A DNA stretch of 64,000 nt, from contig WAKF01000077.1 in the NCBI GenBank assembly GCA_015523465.1, positions 1 to 64,000 on the forward strand. Reading direction: 5' to 3'. The position numbers and the translations under genes were made by a program. Positions 8,248 through 17,194 of the stretch are shown here, one piece after another. Source of the DNA: Aeropyrum sp. Lineage in GTDB: Archaea > Thermoproteota > Thermoprotei_A > Sulfolobales > Acidilobaceae. Under the pieces are notes generated by a model, which saw only the letters and a list, made by a program, of their open reading frames with translations, was not told where the DNA came from and searched no databases. Every line of letters starts with the position of its first letter. Position 1 is the first letter of the stretch.

Positions 8248-8312
8248 CGCAGCCTCCGGCTAACCCAAAATTAGGCGGCGAGAGTTTTATCAGTGTAGAC
8301 AGGGCGCTGGGG

Positions 8313-8978
8313 TTGAGGGTTCTGATTGTCGGTGCTGGCAGGGTGGGGAGTGAGCTGGCTAAGAGGCTTAGTGAGACCGGCCACTCGGTTACAGTGGTGG
8401 ATAAGGATGGCACTAAGATAGACCTCCTAAACGAGGAGGCTGACGTTGAGGGGATAGTGGGTGACATCACGGACCCCAGGTTCTACCATAGAGAGCTTGA
8501 TCTCGGTATATTTGATGCGGTGATAGCGGCCACCGATAAGGACGAGGTAAACATATTCGTGGCTGCTATAGCCAAGATCAGGGGTGTAAGGAGGATCTAC
8601 GTGAGAGTTAGGGCTAGCGAGGCCCTACCTATACTAAACAGCCTGGGCATCTACGACGCAGTAGTAGAGCCCCAGATAATAGCAAACCTGCTCTACTCCA
8701 TGATAGAGGGCCGCACAGCACCAGTAATAATAACCTCGAGCCTCTCGGGAGACTACCATCTTGTAGCGACAGTCGTTAAGAGGTATAGCGCAGTGAGGGG
8801 TAGGAGGCTCGAGGAAGCGTTAAAAGCTTATGACCTAGAGGATAAGGTTAAGGTGATAGCAGTCTACGACGGATACAGGATCCTAGAGCCTGACGAGGCA
8901 GGGGTTCTAGAGGACGGGTATATAGTGATAATGCTGGTTAAAGAGGAGGCCATGAAAGAGCTAAACGAGATATTCTAA
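8313..8978 (+). CDS. trkA: TrkA-type potassium-channel regulatory subunit (RCK)
   Basis: The 221-residue protein opens with a Rossmann RCK_N domain, VLIVGAGRVGSELAKRL, with an acidic VVDKD that favours NAD(H). A TrkA_C-like domain follows (about 140-221, ending in EDGYIVIMLVKEEAM). Such proteins bind nucleotide on the cytoplasmic face of K+ uptake channels and gate them. No TrkH/Ktr membrane subunit lies nearby. GAGTTTTATC at about 8281 is 25-30 nt before the TTG start at 8313, so the message appears leaderless, which also fixes this start. Confidence 0.88.
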   Translation: MRVLIVGAGRVGSELAKRLSETGHSVTVVDKDGTKIDLLNEEADVEGIVGDITDPRFYHRELDLGIFDAVIAATDKDEVNIFVAAIAKIRGVRRIYVRVRASEALPILNSLGIYDAVVEPQIIANLLYSMIEGRTAPVIITSSLSGDYHLVATVVKRYSAVRGRRLEEALKAYDLEDKVKVIAVYDGYRILEPDEAGVLEDGYIVIMLVKEEAMKELNEIF

Positions 8979-9058
8979 ACAACAAGGATACTCAAGTGGC
9001 ACGGGCGAAAGTAAAAAATCCTTGAAATAAAAATCTATTACTCGGGGGAGAAGCCCCT

Positions 9059-9244
9059 ATGGTGCTACCTTCAAGCGTAGGGCCCCTGGAACTAGCAATA
9101 ATATTCGTTATACTCCTAATTATATTCGGCCCTAGGAGGCTAGTAGACCTAGCCAGTAGCCTCGGAGAAGCAATTAGGGCGTTTCGGGAGGGTGTAGAGG
9201 GTAAGACTGAGGAAAGGAGGGAAAAGGAGAAGGAGGAAAAGTAG
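9059..9244 (+). CDS. tatA: Twin-arginine translocase subunit TatA
   Basis: The 61-residue protein has the TatA/E signature: a short N-terminal membrane helix LELAIIFVILLIIF, the hinge FGPRRLVDLA, an amphipathic helix (SSLGEAIRAFREG) and a lysine/glutamate-rich tail. TatA polymers form the pore through which folded proteins with RR signal peptides cross the membrane. It starts at ATG 9059 after an AT-rich promoter stretch, AAAAATCTATTA. tatC lies just beyond, but on the opposite strand, tail to tail, so the two are not one operon. Confidence 0.92.
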   Translation: MVLPSSVGPLELAIIFVILLIIFGPRRLVDLASSLGEAIRAFREGVEGKTEERREKEKEEK

Positions 9245-9300
9245 CCTAATATTGAAGTCCTATGAAAGGATAGCCGAGAACGACGTAGTGTGATGGGAGA

Positions 9301-10128
9301 CTAGAATCCGGGCTGTCTCCTACTCCTACCTCCAAGCCAAGCCGCCACTCTCAATGATATGTATAGGGGTAGGGCTAAGATCAGCATGCCTAGCCCCGTC
9401 CCGTCAGGCGTCACTACAGCAGCGAGCACAAGTACTACAACGAATAGAAGCTTTCCTTTATCCCCTGACATGATGTCAGGACTCACGATCCCGTATCTAA
9501 CTAGCATGTATAGTAGTATGGGGCTTTCGTAGAGCAGTCCCAAGCCTACTACAGCTATCATGGTAGTCGTTATTATCCTATTTACGTCGGCGAAGGCTAC
9601 AAGCTTGTCACCGAACACTGCCGCTGAAGTGAGGAAAGCGAACTGGAAGCCCAGAGGGAGTACTACTTTAAGTGCTATAACTACACCCATAGCGAAAAAG
9701 ATTACAGAGGTTGCACCGAGAGCCTTGAGCATTAACCTTTCATGGGGGTATAGGGCTGGCTTTAGAAAAGCGTAGATCTCCCAGGCTATTACAGGGCTAG
9801 CTAGTATAAGGCCTAGTAGGAGGGACGACTTAACTAGCACTAGCAGGCCCGTGAAGGGGCTGCTCTGAATAAGAGAGACCTCGACAGTCACACCGAAAGC
9901 GCTAACCTTCTCGGGAACCACCTGGTCTAGAAGCCACCTAGTAAATGCGATGACGAAGGGCGTGTAGGGGTCTAGGCTAGCAGGCACTACGCTAGCCACC
10001 AGGGAAGCCGCTACAACGGCTATAGCAGCCTTTCTCATCCTCTCAAGGAGCTCTACAAGGTGATCCCAGAGGGGAGCCTCATATTCTTCAACGTACTCTT
10101 CAGCCCTAGCAGACCCCATCCCCCGCAC
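9301..10128 (-). CDS. tatC: Twin-arginine translocase subunit TatC
   Basis: The 275-residue integral membrane protein has the TatC N-terminus, ending APLWDHLVELLERMRKAAIAV, where family members read HLxELRxR and the acidic residue is used in binding the RR signal peptide. About six membrane spans follow, including SSLLLGLILASPVIAWEIYAFLKPALYPHER, a family hallmark. It recognises Tat substrates and recruits TatA. Alternate starts exist within the first five codons (MRGMGSA). It is convergent with tatA, separated by 56 bp with no clear terminator hairpin. Confidence 0.93.
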   Translation of the reverse strand: MRGMGSARAEEYVEEYEAPLWDHLVELLERMRKAAIAVVAASLVASVVPASLDPYTPFVIAFTRWLLDQVVPEKVSAFGVTVEVSLIQSSPFTGLLVLVKSSLLLGLILASPVIAWEIYAFLKPALYPHERLMLKALGATSVIFFAMGVVIALKVVLPLGFQFAFLTSAAVFGDKLVAFADVNRIITTTMIAVVGLGLLYESPILLYMLVRYGIVSPDIMSGDKGKLLFVVVLVLAAVVTPDGTGLGMLILALPLYISLRVAAWLGGRSRRQPGF

Positions 10129-10341
10129 CCATATCCAGATTCCTTTCGAAACCTAACCCAGATACTATATCAAGTGTGAAACGGGTAATCCCTTTTCGCT
10201 CGGTGGTAATTAAAGCCGAGGCTTATGAGGGAGGGATTATGTGTGGGTTGACACTGGCTTGTTACTTTATAAAGAGTCTAGGAGTTGATATGAAGCCTTG
10301 GTTAATAGGCTACGTTGAATAGACTAGTTTTTAGAGGCTAA

Positions 10342-11184
10342 GTGCATTCTATATATGGGGTTAGGGGTAGAGGGCGCGTGCCTGTGGAGTTTATAGCTAT
10401 GCAGGTTGCTATACCCGCTGCAGTCGCACTACTTATTGTGTTGATACTCCTCTCAATGAGCATTAAGGTCGTTAAGGAGTATGAGAGGGCTGTAGTATTC
10501 AGGCTTGGCAGGCTCCTTGGAACTAAGGGCCCTGGGCTCTTCTTCATAATACCCTTTATAGACACGCTAGTGAAGGTAGACCTTAGGATAGTTACTGTTG
10601 ACATACCCGAGCAGCGTACTATAACGAGGGATAACGTTACCGTCGGAGTAGATGCTGTCGTCTACTACAAGGTATTCGACCCCGAGAAGGCTGTGACCAG
10701 GATCGAGAACTACCATTACGCCGTCGTCATGCTAGCTCAGACTACGCTGAGAGACATAATCGGCCAGGTAGACCTAGACGACCTGCTTACTAGGAGGGAC
10801 GAGATTAATAAGAGGCTTCAGGAAATTCTCGATGTGCTCACGGACCCCTGGGGCATTAAGATAACGGCTGTGACCATAAAGGAGGTTAAGCTCCCAGAGT
10901 CTATGCTCAGGGCTATGGCTAAGCAGGCAGAGGCCGAGAGGTGGAGGAGGGCTAGGGTTATCGAGGCCGAGGGTGAGAGGCAGGCTGCTAAGATAATGGC
11001 TGAGGCTGCAAGCTTCTACGAGCAGCACCCCGTAGCTCTGCGCCTCAGGGAGCTTCAGACCCTCATAGAGGTGGCTAAGGAGAAGAACCTTGTGGTAGTG
11101 ACCCCCGTGCAAATGGGCGACGCTAACCTAATGGGTATGATGGTAGGGATGCAGAGAGCAGGAGGGGTCGTTAGAGAGGAGTGA
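10342..11184 (+). CDS. Stomatin-like SPFH-domain protein
   Basis: The 280-residue membrane protein has one N-terminal span (AIPAAVALLIVLILLS), an SPFH/band-7 domain (about 50-200: EYERAVVFRLGRL, GPGLFFIIPFID, VVYYKVFDPEKAV) and a C-terminal coiled-coil (EAERWRRARVIEAEGERQAA). Prohibitin-like proteins of this type oligomerise into membrane scaffolds. It is 17 nt upstream of the NfeD protease gene, the conserved archaeal stomatin/NfeD pair in which the protease can cleave the stomatin C-terminus. The start could be GTG 10342, or GTG 10378 or 10384, or ATG 10399. A TATA-like TTTATAAAG sits at about 10275. Confidence 0.9.
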   Translation: MHSIYGVRGRGRVPVEFIAMQVAIPAAVALLIVLILLSMSIKVVKEYERAVVFRLGRLLGTKGPGLFFIIPFIDTLVKVDLRIVTVDIPEQRTITRDNVTVGVDAVVYYKVFDPEKAVTRIENYHYAVVMLAQTTLRDIIGQVDLDDLLTRRDEINKRLQEILDVLTDPWGIKITAVTIKEVKLPESMLRAMAKQAEAERWRRARVIEAEGERQAAKIMAEAASFYEQHPVALRLRELQTLIEVAKEKNLVVVTPVQMGDANLMGMMVGMQRAGGVVREE

Positions 11185-11201
11185 AGTGAGAGGATGAGAC
11201 T

Positions 11202-12653
11202 ATGGGTCTTAAGCGTACAACTCTTTTTCTGCTGGTAATCCTCGTTACAGCGGCTCTATACTCTATGGTATCGGTTGCTCAGGAAGACGCTGAAACCGCC
11301 ACGCAGGCCCAAAGGGAGGAGCCGGGGAAGCTTAATGTTGAGAGACTGATAGCAGAGTGTCGTAACGTAGCTTCCGAGGTTAGATATGGGCTAGTCGAAG
11401 GGGGCGGTTATGATAGGGTTGTAGGTCCTACCGTGATCGTCGTTAGAATTGAGGGTACCATAGGAGTGGCTATGAGAGACTACCTCCTAGACGCTATCAG
11501 ATACGCCGAGGAAAGAAACTCGCCCCTGATAGTAGAGCTTAACACTCCAGGCGGCCTGCTAGACCCCACCTTCGACATGGTCGTTGCTATCTCCGAGGCT
11601 AGGGTCCCGGTGATAGGCTACGTGGTGGATAAGTGGGCTGAGAGCGCTGGGACTATACTGTTGATGTCGACTCACGTAGCTGCTATGGAGCCCGGCACCA
11701 TAATAGGCTCTGTGCAACCCGTCATCTACGACCCGGCTAGCGGCTCCTACAGGCCCCAGCTTGAGCCTAAGATAATAAACCCTATAGTGAAGATGCTCTG
11801 CGAGCACGGAGCTACTCGGGGGAGGAACCCGGAGGCTCTGGTGCGCTTCGTCATATATAATGACAACTACACTGCCAGGGAGGCCCTGGAGAAGGGTGTC
11901 ATAGACCTCATAGCCGAGAGCAGGGAGGACCTTATAGCCCAGCTAAACGGCAAGATAGTGGCACTCCCCTCTGGAGGCAGGGTTAAGCTAGAGTTAAACG
12001 GCAGTATAGAAGAGTATTCTCCAAGCATCAGGATTAGGCTCCTCCACATCATATCAGACCCCATAGTCTCAGGGCTTCTACTAAGCCTCGGAGCCCTAGC
12101 GCTTCTCTTCAGCATCGCAAGCGGCAACTTCCCAGGGATAGCTGTAGGCGGGTTCCTACTCCTACTAGGCCTTCTAGGCTCGGGCTTTAACCCCAACATA
12201 ATAGCCCTCCTCCTACTACTTGGCGGGGCCGTGCTGGTATTCATAGAACTCTACACTCCAGGCTTCGGCCTTGTAGGGGGCACGGGCATCCTAATGCTAG
12301 TCTTGGGCCTAGCCTTAATGCCCATAAGGGGTGAGGGCCTAGCTGTTAGCGAAGAGTATGCAGATACCCTAGTGCTGCTAGTATACGCCATAGGCCTCTC
12401 GATAGGAGGGTTCACGGCCTTCAGCGTATATAAGGTTGTAAAGGCTAGGAGAGCACCGCCCAAGCTCTGGAAGCTCGAGGGCGCCGAGGGAGTGGCCCTA
12501 GACGATATACCGAAAGGAGGAGAAGGCTTCATAATACTCGAGGGAGAGTACTGGAAGGTAGTAGCAGTAGATGACGTAAAGAAAGGCGACAAGGTGGTAG
12601 TAATAGGCAAGGAAGGCCCCCTCCTAAAGGTTAAGAAGAAAGTGGAAGAGTAG
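11202..12653 (+). CDS. NfeD-family membrane serine protease (stomatin partner)
   Basis: The 483-residue protein has a signal sequence (RTTLFLLVILVTAALYSMVSVAQ). A ClpP-like serine protease domain follows, with VVRIEGTIGVAMRDYL, ELNTPGGLLDPT and the nucleophile in WAESAGTILLMSTH. GSVQPVIYDP and a downstream NYTAREALEKGVID stretch complete the domain; the general-base lysine is expected there. About four membrane spans come next (SGLLLSLGALALLFSIAS onward) and then a C-terminal OB-fold NfeD domain ending KGDKVVVIGKEGPLLKVKK. Known archaeal relatives cut stomatin. The close spacing to the stomatin gene means one operon. Confidence 0.9.
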   Translation: MGLKRTTLFLLVILVTAALYSMVSVAQEDAETATQAQREEPGKLNVERLIAECRNVASEVRYGLVEGGGYDRVVGPTVIVVRIEGTIGVAMRDYLLDAIRYAEERNSPLIVELNTPGGLLDPTFDMVVAISEARVPVIGYVVDKWAESAGTILLMSTHVAAMEPGTIIGSVQPVIYDPASGSYRPQLEPKIINPIVKMLCEHGATRGRNPEALVRFVIYNDNYTAREALEKGVIDLIAESREDLIAQLNGKIVALPSGGRVKLELNGSIEEYSPSIRIRLLHIISDPIVSGLLLSLGALALLFSIASGNFPGIAVGGFLLLLGLLGSGFNPNIIALLLLLGGAVLVFIELYTPGFGLVGGTGILMLVLGLALMPIRGEGLAVSEEYADTLVLLVYAIGLSIGGFTAFSVYKVVKARRAPPKLWKLEGAEGVALDDIPKGGEGFIILEGEYWKVVAVDDVKKGDKVVVIGKEGPLLKVKKKVEE

Positions 12654-12721
12654 AAGACTTCTAACACGTTATAAATTCCACCCTACATTTTAATATAATT
12701 TTAGAGCATGAGGGTGTAAAC

Positions 12722-13654
12722 GTGGTGGGTAAAGGGTGTTCTTGTAAAGTAGCGCATCTAGTGCTCGTCGGTACCTCAACCCTAAGGAACTTTGCAGGCG
12801 CGCTCACCCGGTGCTTCGAGAGGGGGGACTGCTCAGCGTTGGGCCTATCCCCTATGGAGGCACGCGAGCTATACGAGGATGCTCGGGTTTGTCTCGAGGC
12901 TGCAGTTAAAGGGGGTGATAGCGAAGCCTGTAAGACTCTCATAACTTCAGGGAATCCTGTGTTCAAGGTGCTAGTAGACTTCATAGCTATCAATCCCCGG
13001 AGAGCGTCTGCAGAGTTAAATTCGATGTACAACGTCCTCGAGCGTGGATGTAGTGGCGTGGAGAAGGTAGTCTTGTACTCTACAGATACCCACGTAGGAG
13101 AGGCTTCAGCTAGGGCTGTGAAAAGCTATATCAAAAGCCGATGTGAGGGCTTAGAGGTAGAGGTGAAAAGGGTTGACGAGCTGGGAGTATCTCCGAGACT
13201 TCTGTGGAAGGGGCTTGCAAGGCTTGCTGTCGAGGTGAAGAGGACTGCGGAGGACCTACAGAGAAGGGGAGTTGCTGTTGCGTTAAACCTTACGGGCGGG
13301 TTCAAGCCCGAAGGGGGCTTCGCCCTCATAACCTCGTTCCCGTGGATCCACGCAGTCTACTACGTTCACGAGTCATTCCGCGAAGTGGTGGTTATTCCAG
13401 CTTTAACGGTCGAGGATGTAAAGCTTATTGTAGAGTCTGGAGCCTTAAGAGGTAATATTATCGATTTAGAAGGGGCTTCAAAGGCTATACCCAAGGCCTC
13501 AACAAGGCTATGCATGATAGCTAACGCAATAAAGAGCGTCGCACCAGAACTTGTAGAAGAGTGTGAATGCAGTTGCCTCACCGAGGATAAAAGGGGTGTA
13601 ATCAGGATTAGCCCTCACTTATCGGGGCTGCTCATAGATGTAGCTTCGGCTTGA
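12722..13654 (+). CDS. APE2256-family CARF protein, candidate ring nuclease (Crn1-like)
   Basis: The 310-residue protein starts with a CARF-type strand and loop, LVLVGTSTLRNF (residues 13-24), and carries LNLTGGFKPEGGF at 189-200, the signature of the APE2256/TIGR02619 CRISPR-associated family. In that family the loop serine or threonine and the lysine of the GGFK motif act in cutting cyclic tetra-adenylate, the second messenger made by type III CRISPR complexes. Both positions are present here (Ser/Thr about 18-20, Lys195). A C-terminal domain (about 245-310) ends in a cysteine-rich CECSC. No cas gene or CRISPR array is in the window, so it stands alone. It has its own promoter (GTTATAAATT about 12670). 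Ring-nuclease activity is inferred from the family. Confidence 0.8.
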   Translation: MVGKGCSCKVAHLVLVGTSTLRNFAGALTRCFERGDCSALGLSPMEARELYEDARVCLEAAVKGGDSEACKTLITSGNPVFKVLVDFIAINPRRASAELNSMYNVLERGCSGVEKVVLYSTDTHVGEASARAVKSYIKSRCEGLEVEVKRVDELGVSPRLLWKGLARLAVEVKRTAEDLQRRGVAVALNLTGGFKPEGGFALITSFPWIHAVYYVHESFREVVVIPALTVEDVKLIVESGALRGNIIDLEGASKAIPKASTRLCMIANAIKSVAPELVEECECSCLTEDKRGVIRISPHLSGLLIDVASA

Positions 13655-13737
13655 CACGTAATGTAATTGCGTTTTACCTTATAACGCTTAAATATGAATT
13701 CGGCTGTAGTTTAGCATTCGAGTTTGGTGGGATTTTG

Positions 13738-13938
13738 GTGGGTGAGAGGAAGAGCCTGGTAGTTACAGCAGCATTTATACTGCTCTACGCCGCCCTCTAC
13801 CTCTACTATATATTCCCGAGCGTCAACTCGCCTGACCCGGTATTTTTAGGGTTAAGTAAGGCGTTGACGTACTCGCTATTCATTTGGGTGCTTCTCATGG
13901 CTGTCATAGTCGCCGCCTACATCTACGTGTGGAGGTGA
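13738..13938 (+). CDS. Small two-span membrane protein paired with a sodium symporter
   Basis: The ORF track starts at 13651, but a strong TATA-like GCTTAAATATG lies inside that ORF at about 13687. The real start is therefore probably GTG 13738 (or TTG 13735), giving about 66 residues. Two membrane helices are clear: LVVTAAFILLYAALYLYYIF and YSLFIWVLLMAVIVAAYIYV. Small proteins like this (DUF485/DUF3311-like) often sit just before sodium:solute symporters and are thought to be accessory subunits. The stop codon lies inside the ribosome site of the symporter gene 8 nt downstream, so the two are translationally linked. Confidence 0.7.
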   Translation: MGERKSLVVTAAFILLYAALYLYYIFPSVNSPDPVFLGLSKALTYSLFIWVLLMAVIVAAYIYVWR

Positions 13939-13946
13939 AGGGTGCT

Positions 13947-15482
13947 ATGGCTAATCCTACTATCGTTACTGCTATAGTGTTTATCTATGTTCTGGGTATG
14001 CTAGCCATCGGTTATATAGCATGGAAGAGGTTTAGAGGGACTATAGAGGACTTCTATCTAGCCAGTAGGACTGTGGGGGGCCTTGTCCTCTTCCTCACTC
14101 TCGCGGCCACGTATCATAGCGCCTTTGCATTCCTCACAAGTGTAGCGGTATTTTCATCCTCTGGAGTCTCGTTCTGGATAGCCAGCATGGCTTGGACTAC
14201 GCTTGCCGCAGTAGGCGGCTATGTCCTGGGGAAGAGGTTTTTCCTTCTAGGCAAGGCTAGGGGTTTCATAACCCCTGCAGACCTGCTAGCAGACTTCTAC
14301 AATAGCGAGGCTATAAGGGTAGTAACAGCTCTCCTTCAAGCGCTATTCGTGATAGGCTACATTGTAGTGCAAGCTATAGGCTTGGGGATTATATTGAGCA
14401 TTGCCTCGGGGGGAGCTATAAGCTATGAGCTAGCGAGCCTTATATTCGTCGCTATAACGGCTTTCTACCTAGTCCTGGGAGGCAACAGGGCTGCATTTTG
14501 GACTGACGCTCTCCAAGGCGTCTTGATGTACGTGGGGATATGGATAGTAGGGTTTTTCGTCCTATTCAAGTTCTTCGGGGGCCCCACAGGCCTCTTCGAC
14601 TCGGTACGGGAGGTCAACCCTGACTTACTGAAGCTTAACTGGGGGCCGGGGCTTTTCACTAGCTTTATACTAGCCTTCAGCTTCGGCATCATACTACTAC
14701 CTCACCTATGGCTTCGCTACTACAGCGCCATCGACGTGAGAGCCATTAAAATCGGGAGCGTCGGGATGGCACTCTACATCAGCAGCTACTACATACCAGC
14801 AATGATAGTAGGCCTCGCCGCTGCTGTATTCAACGTTACAGGCCTCTCCCTAGGCGGTGAGAAAGTTTTAGAGCCAGGCTTCATAAAGAGCCTATCGGAC
14901 GCCTATGGTAGCCGCGATGCGGTCATGGCTTACATGATCTACACGCTCACCCCCTCGATACTAGCTGGTATCCTGCTGGCGGGGGCTGCCTCAGCGGCTA
15001 TGTCAACCCTTGATAGCCTTCTAGCGGCTACAGCAATGGTCCTCACCCGCGACGTATACCAGAGGTACATTTCTCCGAGAGCTAACGAGTCACAGCTAGT
15101 AATAGTATCTAGGCTCCTAGTAGCGGCGTGGGCCGTCATAGGCTATATACTAGCTATTACCAAGCCGGGCTTGATATTCGATATTGTCGCTATAGCCGCT
15201 AGCGGGGGCCTCCAATTCCTAGTGCCAGCAGCCCAAGCGGTATTCCCCCGAAAAGTCTACGTAACCGGTACTGGAGCTCTGGCAGGAATAATAGTGGGTA
15301 CAATAGTAACAATACTCCTAACCAACAGGTTCCCCTTTGCAGAAGCCCTAGGGCTACCAGCACTACACCCAGCACAAGCGGGGGTAATCGGCCTGGTATT
15401 CAACGCTATCGTAGCTGTAATAGTGTCTCGGCTTATGCCGAAGCCTGTTAAGAGTGAGGAGTACTCGAAGATAGTAGGGTGA
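13947..15482 (+). CDS. Sodium:solute symporter (SSS family)
   Basis: This is a transporter of about 511 residues with roughly 13 hydrophobic spans. SSS-family marks include the N-terminal DFYLASRTVGGLVLFLTLAATYHSAFAFLT, GARGFITPADLLADFY-like loop and AGAASAAMSTLDSLLAATAMVLTRDVYQRY, where family members place the second sodium-site serines. I chose ATG 13947 because GGAGGTGA ends 8 nt before it; the longer track start (13884) overlaps the small membrane gene in another frame. The substrate cannot be read, but a solute, sugar or carboxylic acid is usual. The convergent HyuB gene ends 5 nt after it. Confidence 0.9.
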   Translation: MANPTIVTAIVFIYVLGMLAIGYIAWKRFRGTIEDFYLASRTVGGLVLFLTLAATYHSAFAFLTSVAVFSSSGVSFWIASMAWTTLAAVGGYVLGKRFFLLGKARGFITPADLLADFYNSEAIRVVTALLQALFVIGYIVVQAIGLGIILSIASGGAISYELASLIFVAITAFYLVLGGNRAAFWTDALQGVLMYVGIWIVGFFVLFKFFGGPTGLFDSVREVNPDLLKLNWGPGLFTSFILAFSFGIILLPHLWLRYYSAIDVRAIKIGSVGMALYISSYYIPAMIVGLAAAVFNVTGLSLGGEKVLEPGFIKSLSDAYGSRDAVMAYMIYTLTPSILAGILLAGAASAAMSTLDSLLAATAMVLTRDVYQRYISPRANESQLVIVSRLLVAAWAVIGYILAITKPGLIFDIVAIAASGGLQFLVPAAQAVFPRKVYVTGTGALAGIIVGTIVTILLTNRFPFAEALGLPALHPAQAGVIGLVFNAIVAVIVSRLMPKPVKSEEYSKIVG

Positions 15483-15487
15483 AGCCT

Positions 15488-17194
15488 CTAATAACCTCTC
15501 CTTTCATCTAACCTATTTTTCTGGGAAGGCTTGTAGCCATAGTACTTTGAAGCTTGTTCTAGAGTTACCCTACCCTCCCGTAGGTCCTTCTCCACGAGGC
15601 TTTTAGGCCTTAGCCGGGGATCTCCCCAGCCGCCTCCCCCAGCCGTCTTGATTACTATCATGTCTCCGCTGTTTAATGACACTGTAGCCTTGCTAGGAAG
15701 CTTCTCCACCCTTCCATCACCCCTAACCACGAGGTACTCAGCAGGCTCCCCTGGAAGACCTCCTTGGAGACCCCAAGGCCTGAGCTTGACCCTCTCGCCC
15801 GTGATAGTGACCCTCACGTTATCCTCTAGCACAGCAAACGCCCTGATAACGCCCAGACCCCCCCTATACCTCCCAGGACCTCCACTACCATCCCTCAGCT
15901 TATACTGTATGAATAGTACTGGGTAGCTAGACTCAAGCACCTCTATAGGGGTATTCATGGTGTTTGTCATGTTAGTGTGCACGCCATCAACCCCGTCGCA
16001 GCACGGGCGCCCACCGCTGCCACAGGCTATAGTCTCATAGAAAGCCCAGCCCCTGCCACCTACAGCCACGTTATTCATGCTACCACATGACGCCGCTGGC
16101 ACCTTGGAGGGGAGTAGTTGAGCTAGGGCTTTGTACACTGCATCAACAATCCTCTGGCTAGTCTCCACGTTACCTGCAGAAACCGGAGCCGGCCTGACAG
16201 GATTTACTAGTGTACCCTTCGGAGCCCTTATCTCGATAACCCTCTCAAACCCCCCGTTCATGGGCATCTCGGGGTCTAGTATCGACTTGAGGGCGAATAA
16301 GGTTGCAGCTACTGTTACGCCAAACACAGCGTTTATGGGAGCATCCACCTGAGGACTAGTGCCCTCAAAGTCCACCTTGACGGAATCCCTCCTAAAAGAC
16401 ACCCTAGCCCTAATCCTGACAAGCCCATCTCCCAGCTCTAGGTAGTCCTCGCCGGTAGCGGAGCCCTCTATCCCCAGCTCCCTCACGGTATTCCTAGTAT
16501 AGGCTTCCACGTAGTCTAAGGCCCATGACCACGTATCTAAGAGGGTACTCACACCATACTTCTCAGCAAGCTTCCTAACCGCTACTTCCCCCACGTTGAG
16601 AGAGGCTAGCTGGGCTTTGAGATCACCTGAAACATATCTGGGGGTCCTCACGTTTGCCTGGAGAAGCCTTATCACGTCCCTTCTAAGCCGGCCCCTTTCA
16701 ACTAGCTTGGTGGGCGGGATAACGATCCCTTCTTGCACAAGTTCTACAACATTGCCTCCAATGCTACCTGGTACTTGCCCTCCAACGTCAACATGGTGGG
16801 CTTTATTAGCTACAAACGCTATTAGCCTGCCGAGGTAGTAGACGGGCTTTATCAACATAATGTCGTTGAGGTGGGTGCCGGCTATGTAGGGGTCGTTAAC
16901 TATTACAACGTCGCCTTCCTCCATACTCAATCCAAGCCTTTCCGCCTCCCTCATGACATTCTTAAGGCCTACAGCCATGCTACCCAGGTGTACCGGGATA
17001 TGCTCAGCCTGCGCGACAAGCTCCCCATCGGGGGTTAGGATCGCACAGCTAAAGTCTAGCCTATCCCTAATATTAGGGCTGTATGAGGTTCTCTTCAACA
17101 CAACACCCATTTCTTCTGCAGCAAAGATGGCGGCGTGGAGTATGACGTCCCTAATGCCGCCCTCAGACCTTAACCCTGATCTCTCCATAATCAC
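15488..17194 (-). CDS. hyuB: Hydantoinase B/5-oxoprolinase, HyuB-type subunit
   Basis: The 568-residue subunit of an ATP-dependent hydantoinase, 5-oxoprolinase or acetone-carboxylase-like enzyme. Family blocks seen are LKRTSYSPNIRDRLDFSCAIL, AEHIPVHLGSM, VVIVNDPYIAGTHLNDIMLIKPVY, KAHHVDVGGQVPGSI and the glycine-rich end GSGGPGRYRGGLGV and TAGGGGWGDP. It acts with HyuA, whose end it overlaps by 32 nt (ATG 17194) or 26 nt (ATG 17188). The pair opens a cyclic amide such as hydantoin or 5-oxoproline with ATP. The exact substrate is unknown. It is last in a minus-strand run from HyuA. Confidence 0.92.
   Translation of the reverse strand: MIMERSGLRSEGGIRDVILHAAIFAAEEMGVVLKRTSYSPNIRDRLDFSCAILTPDGELVAQAEHIPVHLGSMAVGLKNVMREAERLGLSMEEGDVVIVNDPYIAGTHLNDIMLIKPVYYLGRLIAFVANKAHHVDVGGQVPGSIGGNVVELVQEGIVIPPTKLVERGRLRRDVIRLLQANVRTPRYVSGDLKAQLASLNVGEVAVRKLAEKYGVSTLLDTWSWALDYVEAYTRNTVRELGIEGSATGEDYLELGDGLVRIRARVSFRRDSVKVDFEGTSPQVDAPINAVFGVTVAATLFALKSILDPEMPMNGGFERVIEIRAPKGTLVNPVRPAPVSAGNVETSQRIVDAVYKALAQLLPSKVPAASCGSMNNVAVGGRGWAFYETIACGSGGRPCCDGVDGVHTNMTNTMNTPIEVLESSYPVLFIQYKLRDGSGGPGRYRGGLGVIRAFAVLEDNVRVTITGERVKLRPWGLQGGLPGEPAEYLVVRGDGRVEKLPSKATVSLNSGDMIVIKTAGGGGWGDPRLRPKSLVEKDLREGRVTLEQASKYYGYKPSQKNRLDERRGY

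Noticed and set aside
11867-13032. Minus-strand ORFs under nfeD and the CARF gene (11867, 12251, 12661)
   Set aside because: Ser/Thr/Pro-rich antisense frames of well-supported genes.
12722-13654. Calling a CRISPR-Cas locus because of the CARF gene
   Set aside because: No cas gene or array is near; only the single ring-nuclease-like gene is supported.
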